A DNA stretch of 64,000 nucleotides from contig CM082581.2 of NCBI GenBank assembly GCA_040954595.2, forward strand, positions 7,192,001-7,256,000. The letters are read 5' to 3'. This document shows positions 13,501 through 24,848 of the stretch, piece after piece. The translations under genes were made by a program, and so were the position numbers. Numbering within the stretch: position 1 is the first letter of the stretch; the number at the start of each line of letters is the position of its first letter. Origin of the DNA: Balanoglossus misakiensis (Eukaryota; Hemichordata). The notes beneath the pieces are model-generated. The model was not told where the DNA came from, did not search any database, and saw nothing but the letters and a program-made list of their open reading frames with translations.

Positions 13501-14383
13501 CAATGCTATCCTTGTGAGAGCAAGGGCTCGCCGATCGATAGCAGTTTATTTTATTGACGCAAATCAATGACAAAAGGCCAGCGGAGCATACAAATGTATG
13601 GTAGCCACTCCAAAAAAAATCGGAGTTTAACCTTGTGAAAACGTGTTCGATACACAAGGGTGTGTCTTGGTCCTCAAACGCACAGTCAACAAAATTCTTC
13701 AACGTTTTCGGCGTGGAAAAAGTTTCACCAGTATATGCAACTGTTATTTATAAATACCACGTCAGTTGGTCAGTTTCTCCCTTTTCTAGTGTGTTTGCTT
13801 ATTTGTTTGTTTGTTTGCTCGAAAAATCGAAAAAAATCGTTTAAAGTTTGTTATGCTGACTATGTATATTTCGAGTGGCGTTCTGTCCCCCATACCGCGG
13901 ATTCGAACGACCGAAGAATGCGAACTGCGGGCTATTGTTCTCGGCGGGGCTGATGAATTGCCGTAGCCGGCTCTGACAGCGAAATCTCTTTGTGCCACTG
14001 AGTTGGACCCGCAGATTTGCCTCTGATACACCGCACTTAAATCGACGGAGAACCTTTTATAGACTACGAGTGGTTTATTAAAACGCGACAAACGTCTCAT
14101 TAAAAGAATTGTATCGTCGACGGATGGGTTGGCACGCCCTTTAAGTGATGGAAGGTGACATTTCAACGTTGGACGGGAGGTACATGTATAGGATGCATAT
14201 ATTTTAACGTCGGACATCCCCTTTCCTCCTAACTCGTTGTCATACTCCCAAGTGAAATTTCTCGCTCTGACGCGCAAACACGTGATTCAAGCGACTCATA
14301 ATTTGCTTGGATTCTGTTTTCCATTGTTAAGTTAGTCATTTATTGGTAAATTATCGATTGGGGTGTCAGCCAAATGGTAAGGT

Positions 14384-14397
14384 GGGGGGGGGGGGGG
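14384..14397 (+). repeat. Poly-G run (14)
   Basis: Fourteen G after gtaaggt, inside the proposed gene A intron. Confidence 0.9.
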
Positions 14398-15784
14398 TGC
14401 CCATTATGAAAAAGTCACTTCACTGAGCCGGTCGCACAAGTCGCTGGCCGAGCAGGTGGGTGCTTGCATCTGCCTGCTTGGCATCGTATTCTGGGTACTG
14501 CAAGCCACCTGCAGCAGGGGTGAGTTTTTTTTTAATAATCTAAACAAATCTTTCGAAGTTTACTATAAAACAACAACAACAGCCTTTCAGAGGCGCGAAC
14601 AAGTGTTTGTTTTATCGTTAGACACTAAAAATTACTTGTTTGCCTAGTCAGGAATGTATCTATTCTGCGGTGTTGGTAAAGCAGCCACTTCGCGGTCCAC
14701 TGGTTTGTAAATTTGTTAAAACCGGTCCGTGTTTAGTAAAACAGGTTGACAAAGGGATTGGTAAACGGCCGAACTGTTTCATTAAACACACTTTTGGCAA
14801 TTACTTGAGCCGCTTCTTCACACACGGCTTCCGTGCAGCCGGTTCCGACTAACTTCCCGCGCGCCGGTGTGCACGACGCGCTGAAACGCGCACGGTTGCC
14901 CCGTGTCTGATGGCTACAAAGTGTGATTAATGACCTAGACAGGGTGTATATATATATGAACACGCTTAAAAATTAATATAGCAAAGCTCGCTCGGCTTAA
15001 ATAGTAACCCCCTTGCAAAATCATTTAATGGACTGTTAAGCCTGCCTGATGGAGTTTCAAATCCCGTGTCAACACTTGGCCAAATCCCTGTGCTGACATG
15101 TTATACCCCCACGGCGCAGTCAGCCACCGACCGTGGCACGGTGTTTGATTAATGCAGTTTGCGATCTTCACCGGATTGATAAGAAATGGCCCACACAATC
15201 CCCAAAAATAGAACATAGTTTTCCGTGGGCCAAGCCTGGCGTGACTAATGCGACCATGACATAGGAATTCTCTGAATAATCGCGTTTAGCAGGTACTAAG
15301 TATTTTGTATGATGTGCATTTCTGTACAATAGTGTCATTATATGTGTTCGCTTTCCACTGAAGGCGGCATTTCCTTCTCTCGATTATATATAATTTTCCC
15401 CCGAATTTATGACCAGAATTACCTCATCGCTGATGGTGTAGCAGATCTTGATCAACAGGGGGACTTTGTGTTTGATTGGACGGACGAATCATATTTTGCA
15501 GGCGATATTTTTACATAATTGCCAAATTTCTGTAACGCGCAATAAGATCTGTGTCCATAGCCATTTCCGACCAATCTTTAATGCTCCTCGCCAGCACGAC
15601 AGAAAGTTCGTTACACCATGGACGTACTGTCAGACTATGGTATGAGTAACTCCATGGTAACAACATAGAAACAACACAGAAATCAGAATGATATACAGGG
15701 CTTGTCACGCCGGACTCGTTTTGTTCAGAGGCAGTCGAAGCTAATTGCGTATGATTTATTAAACAAAATAAACCCTTCCAACCA

Positions 15785-16030
15785 ATGGCGACCATACAAC
15801 GCAACCCAGCGATAAAGACCTCACTCAACCTTCCCATCAGTAACAATCATAAAAACTTCAGACATAGCGCGAATGACGCACCCTTGACTTTGACATTTGC
15901 TGGAAAGGTTGATCGAATCACCGTTCATGCGCACAAAAATGTATGGGTGAGATTTACAAATATGAGAATGCTTGTAAAATATCTCTGTTTAAAAATGCTC
16001 GTGGAAGGAGATATTAAAAAAATAGAATGA
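15785..16030 (+). CDS. Weak small ORF, possibly a first exon
   Basis: ATG in strong context (accaATGGCG) opens 81 codons to a stop at 16028. Within it, after 54 codons, lies a usable donor, TATGG|gtgaga (phase 0), so this could be a spliced first exon ending near 15946. The product begins M-A-T-I-Q-R-N-P-A-I-K and is basic, with no signal peptide or recognised motif. Its only support is start context and length. Confidence 0.18.
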   Translation: MATIQRNPAIKTSLNLPISNNHKNFRHSANDAPLTLTFAGKVDRITVHAHKNVWVRFTNMRMLVKYLCLKMLVEGDIKKIE

Positions 16031-18278
16031 CGCAGTTGTGTCTACCGGTTACGTCGTCATACAAAAAAAAACGGTTCGGTGGCTGGGGTTTTAGCTGACT
16101 GGGTCTACACAAAATCTCTCAACACTCAAGGCAAGAAGTTAATCGCTGACAATTATGGCTGCCCGAGTATAATTATCCACCTCAGAGGTGGTCAGTCGGC
16201 TAAACCTTAAACATAAAACAAACAAAACAACTGACGTTGACAACGCCGGTAGCACTGGCAGTTTACTGGTCGCGATCGAAGGCCCATTGAACGAAATTTG
16301 GAGTAATAAGGAACCAAAGATTCTTTTTAAAAATGCAATAAAGGGAAGACAAATATATGACAGACCCTTCAAACGACCAAAACCAAACGAAAACTCGAAG
16401 CATTCTGCATTGAAGTTTATTATTTAGCGCTGTAAGACAGGCAGGGATACTAGAACATGTGTAAAGTAAATGTGTATTCTGCGTTCTCACAACCACTCTA
16501 AGTTTGGCGTTTATATCTTCACGAAGATTTAAACGTTACAAGGAAGTGTTCTTTTACCAATCAATGGAATACATTCTCGTCGGTTTTATGTTCCGTCTAA
16601 TGCCGCTCGTTTTAGATTTTCATAAATCTTGCACGATCGTCACCATGCGTCATTCGTGCGTTTTTTTCCCCTCCAAACATGAACGTTTTATAACGCGCCA
16701 AACGCTTAGGATTTCAACAGCTGTGCGCCGCCATGAACGACTGGTACAGTTGTATATCGCGCCACGAAGTTCCTAAATGTCTCTCTTAAATATTTATTTG
16801 CATCTTTAATTAGCGGAATGTTGTGAAAAGGGCCTCGCTGCGTTTCGCCAGAGATTTTTCCACCTATTCTGTTTGCGTCACACTAAAGTCGACGACGTTT
16901 TCCCATTGCACATGCGCATTAGTTTCTTGTTGACTGATCATCTTGATTACCTGGCCAGGTCGTTTTTCTCTCTCCTTCAAAGTGGATTTTAAAGGTTTGG
17001 GGGAAATGTAAACCCCTGTTTTTGGTCTAGTATGTCCAACTGTACCTTTTGGGTGATTCACAGATGCGTGTTTTGGGATCACCTGATCTTCGTATCTTGG
17101 TTTACCAGTAGTCATCAAACTGCCATGAACTAGTTTAAAGGCAATGACGTGATAAAACTTACGCGGGGCCGTGTTCAACCTTTGCCGTCAGAGCTGGACA
17201 CCAAGCACGTTATCCCGCCATCGCTAACACACCCTTGAATGCTTTAGTGCACTGCCGACGTCAACACAGACTGAAATTTGCGACGGGCAAAATGTTCACC
17301 GAACTATATCACCAAAAAGACGGAAGAACACAAGTGTTCTTTAATTTTTTCGATCGAAACACAGACTCTTTGCCAAGTAGACTTCGAGTAGGCGTTATAG
17401 CTCGTCGGCGTCGTTCAGGGGAAAACCATGACGAACCGGACCTTTGCGCCCTATTGAGGGGGAGGAGGGGGGTCGTTCATGATATGCGGTCACGACGTCG
17501 ACTGTGGTTTGTGTGCCAAAACACGTTAATCTAAACCCTAATTGCACGATGTGAATTTAAAACCAACATTTCCAAAGGACCTTGGAGGTTGTTAGAAAGG
17601 GATAATTGGAATACGGCCCGGCACCAAGAAATTCAGAACTATTGTGTAAATCCTGCCATACGAGACTCTGTAATGTTAGACCCGTATCGATTGTCGGCCG
17701 AGCGAGCCTCTTAGAAATTGTGGCTTTTATAAAAAATAACACCTTTACGTATCGACAAACAGTGAATTGCTGGGGGATCTGTTTACACCAAACAAAACAA
17801 TCGTTCGACCAAACACGAAGAGGAATACGATAACTTGTTAAGGAATTGGAGACATGGAAATCAGGGTGCATTGATGAGCTAAACTTCATGCGCCCGATAG
17901 GGGGCGCCGTTTTACCCATGACTGCATCACAGCTCAGGGGTCGAGTGGCTGACGCGTACGATATAATGTCATCCAGCTTTGGTCCAATTTGAACGAAATA
18001 TGTAATGTCCACGCCGTCAGTTTTTCCCTCGATAAATTGCCATTGATGGAATGTGGCGCATTCAGTTGTCTTATCATCAAGGCTAATTTTATTCGTGAGT
18101 CTATAGTATGGTTCGGTAATTTGAGGCTGAGATGGCTGCGCCCCCTGACGGTCAATTAATCATCCAGATATTAAAATAAAGAGCCAATACGAAGTCGACC
18201 GAGGTTCACACACCACTGATTGGTTTGATGAGAAGACTTGGTGTCGCCTTGCGCTGCAGAAATCTATTCATTTGCACG

Positions 18279-18382
18279 ATGGTCGGTCGGACTCGCGTCG
18301 GTGCTCGCGCTGATTTATCGCGCTCGGTCTTGGTTGAATTCGCCGGTCGTGGTATCCTCGAAGTCGGTCACTTAAATTACAG
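18279..18382 (+). CDS. Candidate coding exon ahead of gene A main exon
   Basis: An ATG opens 34 codons (beginning M-V-G-R-T-R-V-G-A-R and ending V-G-H-L-N-Y) that run into a strong donor, TTACAG|gtatgt, in phase 2. The block is CpG-rich compared with its flanks. It does not match the phase-1 acceptor at 19282, so it is not a simple alternative first exon of gene A. It may belong to another transcript or be chance. Confidence 0.2.
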
Positions 18383-18436
18383 GTATGTGCGGCCACCGCA
18401 CAAGATCAACTTCCTAGCGCCATCTCAGGCAGTCCT

Positions 18437-18448
18437 CCCCCCCCCCCC
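18437..18448 (+). repeat. Poly-C run (12)
   Basis: Twelve C following agtcct. Confidence 0.9.
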
Positions 18449-19281
18449 GTTATCCTGACCGCGAAGTGGGTGGGAAACCCGTCCGACATCTTTTTTCCAT
18501 GGCCGCGGGAAACTGATCTCAGAAACCCGCTGAACTTGGCAACTGCTGGTCCCTTCTCGTATCGCGTTTCGGCAAAGTTCGGGTTTGATTCGCCGAGTTT
18601 AATTGCCGCGACAAATTTGATTCATTCGTTGCTATTAATAAACTTGCAATTAGAGATTGCAAGCCGACGCGAGTTTAACGTTTCTGTGAGAACCGGGTTG
18701 ACAGAAATCGACTGAACGACACCTCACTTGCGTGATCTTGGTGGTGTGTGATAACCTGCGAGTCCCTGAATAATTCTCATATGAAAACTTCCATCTCGTT
18801 GAGCGACATGTCAAGTAGGTATAGAAGCTAAGGGTATCCCCTCGTCCTCAGTCGTGATGGCGGTCTATCTGTATGTCTGGCTTTGGTTAGATGGAACTCA
18901 CTACATGCCGGGTCTCGCTTCCGAAATGGAGCTCGTACCCAAATATCGTGGCCACAGTTCACGTCATCCGACGTTTTGGATGGGTTCAAGTTGTCAACGA
19001 ATATCATTCCATGTTGAACAAGGGGAAAATCGTTAAATACCAAACTCAATTTCTCTATTTGATAAAAAATAAATTGCATTCTCCCTGTAGGATTACAACA
19101 ACAGAGCATTAGGCTGTAATAGACAGACCAACAAAATCATGTTTTATTCAAATCTTATCAGATTTCAGTGTATACCGCATGTGATTTTAAAGAGGGGGTT
19201 ATCGTATAAAAACTCCTTTAAATCTCCCGACAGACCTTGACAATCGCCATTGATTTGACCGATTTTATTCTTTCTTTGCAG

Positions 19282-20579
19282 AACAACCACTATGTATCGT
19301 CGGTGGCGGAGTAACGCTTGGCTATACAAGCGATCGCAACAGCCCGTCCACCGTGAATAGACCACCCCGGGCCGGGAATAAGAGCTACCGTCACCCGCCG
19401 TGCACACCACGACCCTACGCGACCGCCTTGCCGAGACTCGGCGGGGAGGGCCAAAAGAAAAACGGCGTTCGGGGATTCGCTGTGTTCGGCAAGCACAAGG
19501 CACTGCACAGTGCTTCGGACCTCTCCCTTTGCGAGAATGGCGGCGACAAGGCGGGCGTGGAGAGGTACAGGCATTCCGCCCGGGCGAAGTTCGCCGCCGA
19601 CTTCTACGCGTTCGACAGCATACCGATGGAGGACTTCCGGCAGGGCGGGTTCAGTTTGATGGTGCGCGGCGGGAACAGCTCGTCTAGCTTTCCGAGTTCG
19701 CGGTCGGTGCGGTCCGTCTGCAGCAGTGAGGATCTCATCGTGACCTCGATCAAGCTCTCGCGGGACGGCGAGGAGGAGAACGCGAGCAGGAGTGACCGAC
19801 ACAAAACTGTGTCGTCCAAACACGACATTTGCAGCAGCGACTCCGAACAATCATTCCTGGAAGAGATTTCGCCCGGGCGATTTCTCATCAACGGAAAGGA
19901 GGTGCGCATGCCTGAAGTGCCCCCGCCTTCTATGCGGAGTTATTATAAACCCTACTCCAGTCAGCAGACGAACACCAAAGCAAGTCCTCGTTCCAACTTC
20001 GAAAGACTCAGGCGACCGCAACGGTTGAGTCCGCGCCCCCGAACTTTTTGCGCCCCGGAAGAGGCGAACGACCCGCCGCAGTTCGTGCCAATCCAATTGA
20101 CCAAAAGTAACAAAGTGACTGTGGCTTTCGAAAACTACCTGAATACTAACGCGAAACCAAAAAGTGCCAAGCTGCACAGACGACCTGACGCGAGAAGTTC
20201 TCCCGCCAAAAGCAGGGACGGCGACACGGACGACAGGTACGATTCCGCGACTCCCAGGGTGCACTTCGACGTGAAGTCGATGATCCGGAAGTACGCGCCC
20301 GGGGGCCAACAGACTTTGGCTGGTCGGATCGTGGACTCAAATGACGTCATGGTTGACTTGAATCGTGCAGCGGAACAATCAAATGATGCAGACGTCGTCG
20401 GCGTGTCGGACAGTCTCGGCCTCGAGTCGGACGAGATCTCCAAGGCAACTCTCATTAACCAGTGGCTGGATGACTGTATCGACCAGCAGAAAAACAAAAG
20501 GACGCTAGTTTTGAGTTTCCCAAGCATCGGGGAGGAAGCGGAGGGACAAGAGGGAGAGGAGGGGGAGGAGGAAGAATAA
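19282..20579 (+). CDS. Gene A, terminal coding exon; protein of unknown function
   Basis: A consensus acceptor (tttctttgcag) opens 431 codons without a stop, ending in TAA at 20577. Codon use is GC- and CpG-rich against AT-richer flanks, the clearest coding signal on this strand. Visible parts, numbered in the joined 458-residue product: a short C-I-V-G-G-G-V-T-L-G-Y stretch near residue 31; Arg/Pro-rich sequence; a serine cluster near 159-175; a proline patch (PEVPPPS); a conserved-looking L-I-N-Q-W-L-D-D-C-I segment at 417-426; and a Glu/Gly tail over the last 16 residues. There is no membrane segment or enzyme motif. It is probably a largely disordered intracellular adaptor or regulator. 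I do not recognise the family. Overlapping open frames on the other strand (19290-19850, 20135-20719) are shadows. Confidence 0.85.
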
Positions 20580-21955
20580 AGCACCCGAGTACAAGACCCT
20601 AAAAGTAGGACATCTCGCCATATATCTAAACTGTGTGATTGCAAACTGTCATCATTCTTGTGAAACAAACGTGACATTATACCTAGGACTACCTGCTTTT
20701 GGACACGGACATCGGACATGACGTCAGATAATGAAAAATATTAACCTTGAAGACAGCAAAATTATTTAATTTGCGTATTTACCAAACGTATACCAAACTA
20801 TTTATTTTCCTCTGGAACATAAACCGTGAGCTGACTTACTCCAAACAACTATTTTTGAGTGGTCAGAAATGATATTGTACGTAAAAGGAATTATTTAAAT
20901 AATTAATAAGAAGATTCTGCTCCAGTTTTCCCAGAGAAGCTCGGTCTAGTTACATTTCACCAACGTTTTTAACTTCTGCACATGTATGTCTAGCTTGTTA
21001 CGTCACACGAATAAAACATGGCGGCAGGTCTACGTCCAACTTTAAGACTGAATATGGTTGGCTATTCTAGACTTTTCAAAGGGGGGATTTACATAGACAA
21101 AATACCAGGATCATAAGGTCGTATAGAGATTATTATACGTCACAATGGCGCATTGTAATTGTTATAAGGCCGTCGTCATGTTTTATCCTCAGTTTCAATG
21201 TATAATCGTTTGACTACACGCAGTATACGTCATGAGCCATCAAAAAGACGTTAATTTTTCGATGCCAGTTTTTATATAACATTTGTAACATTTTCTACCC
21301 ATTATGAAGTTTAAAAATTCACGGCGTTTTTACAAACCACCGTGCCCTTATCTCGGTCCGTCCACGACATTTCTTATATTATTGTGTAGTTTATGCAGAC
21401 ATGTTTTGAAGTATGTGTGTATTGTGAAAACATTTCATCAATAGAATTGAATAATTCGGGAAGTCTTGACTAGTTTAAGTTATCATAATTCGCTGAAGTT
21501 ATATTCTTGCGCTATGGTGTACAGTTTTTTTTGAAGTTGGAACGTTAGCATTTCTTTCATTATTTACAACTTCGGATTTCCCGGGAATCTCCACTCTTCA
21601 AAATGAAATTGTATAAATAACCACAGTTCATTTTAGTGGAGGGACTGTGAAATTGGATATGCATAAACTTTGACATGGAATGATTTGCATATAAGTTGAG
21701 AAGTAACTTTCGTAACGGTGTGCACATTTCGAAATCATTGTGTGCGTTTCTTTCCCTGCGAGTTTGCCGCGCGTTTAATGGTGAAATTGTAGCATAAGGC
21801 GACGCCAACAAATAATTCACGCATCGATTGTCCGTGAGTGTCTGTGGAGTTTCACTCAAAACTATATGTATATGCATGACATTGTTTCTTTTCATGGTTG
21901 TACATATGAAATGACCTTTGTTGTACTGTAGAAATAAAAGAAAATATTTTGTGTA
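20580..21955 (+). other. Probable 3' UTR of gene A
   Basis: AT-rich sequence follows the gene A stop codon. One AATAAA overlaps the stop (20575-20580). Others lie at 21010-21015 and 21933-21938; the last is followed by GT-rich sequence (ttgttggtcgtgtcgtg), the usual arrangement at a cleavage site. A TGACGTCA site occurs at 20719. Confidence 0.45.
21933..21938 (+). terminator. Candidate poly(A) signal of gene A
   Basis: AATAAA with a GT-rich element 20-35 bases downstream. It gives a 3' UTR of about 1.37 kb. The AATAAA at 21010 is an alternative nearer site. Confidence 0.4.
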
Positions 21956-22774
21956 AATTGTTGGTCGTGTCGTGCTAATATGGGAGAGAGAGAGAGTTGA
22001 TGACTTCCTTGAGCTGTACCAGTGAACGACACGAGGGCCGCAGTGGAGTTCAATATCTGAACGATTGCGCGACGCGAGTATTAATTATCACCCGGCCTGC
22101 AACACATTCAGCCAACACCTGCGATCTTGGTATGCTAAACAACTTCAAAATCACACCAATCAATGACAAGCTTACAAAATGCGCTTGGTGATTGACGCAT
22201 ATCGATTGAATAGTTTTCAGCCAGCGCATTCGCCGCGGTCAGTGAGGTGCCACGAGTCCATCATTCGGAAGTCAATCTTTGACGTAAAAACATCATGGTC
22301 ATGGAATGTAGTGACAACAACGACCAATTCATTGTTCTGAGCAATTATCGACACCCGCGTGGAAGCGTGAAAGTGAAGGTCATGACTGTGACGATATGGA
22401 CTGGATTTAGGAGATAATGTGTGTAAACCATTGGATATGAAACGTGGCTTGACGAAAATCGACGGTGCCTTTTCTCCCGTGGCCTCCATCACGCAAGTCC
22501 TCCACTGTAAGTAACAGTTTTCTTTCATTTTTCTCGAAACATGTAAATTTAATGTTACTGTATCAGTGATTAGGAATTCTCGATTGTACGTAAGCAAAGG
22601 AAGTTCTAGTGCGGCGAAACCCCCACCCCCGAAATGTTCAGTCGAAAACGTGCGCGAGGTAGAAATGAAACCCTGGTCAAAGGTCAAGCCCTGTGCCTAT
22701 AGTATGCACACCTGGACCTGTTATCTTGTTGTAAGTGAACGTTATTATGCAAGGTACAGTGCAACAATGGGCAT

Positions 22775-22813
22775 ACAGTGCACTGCAATATTTGCATATT
22801 GCACTGCACCTGT
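22775..22813. repeat. Imperfect inverted repeat (hairpin) with octamer-like core
   Basis: Arms 22775-22791 and 22796-22813 pair with one bulge and one mismatch around a 4-base loop. The loop region contains ATTTGCAT-like sequence, as bound by POU factors. The loop is too short for a typical microRNA precursor. Confidence 0.55.
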
Positions 22814-22986
22814 GCAGTATCTAAGCGAACAAAACATGCAAAACGCAACAACACAGATTATTTTGTAGTAGACATTAGCATTAGGGAACTAACCACTACC
22901 TTGATAAGTTCACAGTGAAAATAATTTATTAAACAAATAAAATAAAATAACGCAAGAACTGAGCTTATTTAAATGTGTAAAAATAC

Positions 22987-22992
22987 TTTATT
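22987..22992 (-). terminator. Candidate poly(A) signal of gene B
   Basis: TTTATT on the + strand, AATAAA on the - strand, about 1.86 kb past the gene B stop. A second copy lies near 22925. No closer AATAAA was seen, so the 3' UTR of gene B is either long or uses a variant signal. Confidence 0.3.
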
Positions 22993-24333
22993 GCGAATAA
23001 TTCAGGGAACTGCGCATGTGTCCCACTGAAAATGTGCCACGTCATACAAACGCCACGCAGACAAGCATGCCCGGCGTCGAGTCTACATACAGGTAAAAAG
23101 TCTTGAATTGGTGTTCAAAGCACTACAGCTGGTAGAGACTTGTGCACAAAAATTTCCTCGGCATGTGTGTTCAATGAATAGTAACTGGACGTAATTAGTA
23201 TGATTTGTAACACGACATAGATTCCAGGGGAGGAGAGAAGACACGTACATGTATATTGATTGATCATAAACGTTGTAGCAAAAATATCATAAGAATTGAT
23301 GATAAATATCCAGTACCAGTTATTACATTCCAGCCGAGACACAAAATAGGTAGTTGTCGTTGGGGGCGCTCTACATGAAAAGCGAACTACAGTATGGTGT
23401 GCCAGATTTGCGAGGTTTCAAATACATGTACATTGTACCACGTGTGTAAAACACAACCCTCTAAACGGATATACCTGCGTGAACAATAAGTTTGGCTGCA
23501 ATGTGCACTTTCGATAACTTTTAGTTGAAGTCACGCCAAAGCAGCAGTCTCTAACCGATACACTTCTGGGGTAAAAAAATCATTGCACTGTTCTTCGTAA
23601 ATACGAGCAGATCTCCGAAAATTTGCGTAACATGAAAACACGTCTGCTTCGTCGTATAGTTTTAGTATTGCATCTCCATTCCAACAATACAATATCAGGA
23701 ACACTAAAAACATTTTAAAAGCAGTAACTAACCCGCGGAAGGCGCACTTAACGAATCGTCACCAGGTGAACTATAATAATAAGTAAACTTGGCAGTATTT
23801 CTTGAACCTATTAAAAACGACACTCGCAATTCTCTGTGACGAGTTACCAAAACGCTCTGATCCGGGTCACCCGCCCCACACGACGGTCCGCCGATGAATA
23901 CTCGCCGGCCGGGAGCGAGCCTGAACATTAACTTACGCACGCGCAGAAAGGGCCAGTCATCACCCGAAGATTTACGTCCACATAGTGTAGAGGGTGCTTC
24001 ACACTAAATCTAGCTCGAAAATTCTCGAACATTTTTGTTGCTGTCACCAACTGTAAATCGACTCTGCTATGCTTACGCAAAGAGTAAAAAAATTAAACAC
24101 AACAAATTTGTCGTGTCGCCATTCGCCTGCATGTACTATGCACCTAATATGTCATCTTAATACATTATAGCAGTGTGCAGACTATTAAATGCGAAGGAGG
24201 TTAGATATTTTTGATCGGTTCAAAACTTGGGTAATAGATCTTCTCGCACACGCGACCTCTTTTTATAAACTCCATTCGACCTTTTTGCCTTTCGTACTAG
24301 TTTTCACCAACCACATGGAAAATCCGAAGGGAT

Positions 24334-24346
24334 GGGGGGGGGGGGG
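24334..24346 (+). repeat. Poly-G run (13)
   Basis: Thirteen G after gaagggat, in the likely 3' UTR side of gene B. Confidence 0.9.
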
Positions 24347-24848
24347 CATTCGGCCAAGCTGGGTGAACCTCTGTATTGGGAAGTTAGGATGAGGGGAAGG
24401 ACGATTTTCTAGCGCCGCGCCGACCACCACTGCGCTTGTCTGCAGCAAATACCGCCAAACAATAATGTTGTTCTGCAAAAGCCTAAGGCATGTCAAAGGG
24501 GACCGTTTCGTTAGTATGACCGTAACGCTATTATGGGGGCGCCCTTGCAAGTGAACCGCGATCTTTGGAGAGAGTTAAAAATAACAAGAAAATCATCTGG
24601 AACGCTGAGTGGGCAAACCTTTTGATCATCGGTGCCAATAAATTAAACATCATCTTTTTTTCTTAATATAAAGCAGTACTGCCGTTTTTTGTAACCTGAA
24701 AATTTAAATATTCAAATGGTAACTTCCACCGGTTGTACAAACAATACCGACCGCGGGGCTGGGGTGACGTGAGGATGTGCTGGATGACGAAACACACAAC
24801 TGACGTGACAGTCAAGAAAAGTCCACGGGAAAACACAATAACTGTTAT

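Larger units (their letters stand above)
10590..19281 (+). other. Probable long intron of gene A
   Basis: Bounded by the donor at 10590 and a pyrimidine-rich acceptor (ttctttctttgcag) ending at 19281. It contains a 201-codon open frame (10781-11386) with no internal start codon near its head and no recognisable domain, treated here as noncoding. It also holds a GTTT tract (13793-13817), a poly-G run, a poly-C run and two further exon-like frames (15785-16030 and 18279-18382). These could be alternative first exons of gene A or belong to other transcripts. Confidence 0.45.
21956..24848. other. Gap and 3' UTR between convergent genes A and B
   Basis: This holds the probable 3' UTR of gene B on the - strand and a short intergenic gap. 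A GA run is at 21982-21995, a hairpin at 22775-22813 and a poly-G run at 24334. A 156-codon - strand frame (22217-22687) and a 36-codon + strand frame ending in the donor gtaagt near 22508 were seen; neither has a recognisable domain. Confidence 0.4.

Noticed and set aside
17890-18150. CTCF-like cores (YAGRKGGCRS) at about 17893 and 18141
   Set aside because: About two matches to so loose a core are expected by chance in this length, and the flanking CCAS part does not match.
19290-20719. Long - strand frames opposite gene A (19290-19850, 19851-20309, 20135-20719)
   Set aside because: Shadows caused by CpG-rich codon use of the gene A exon.
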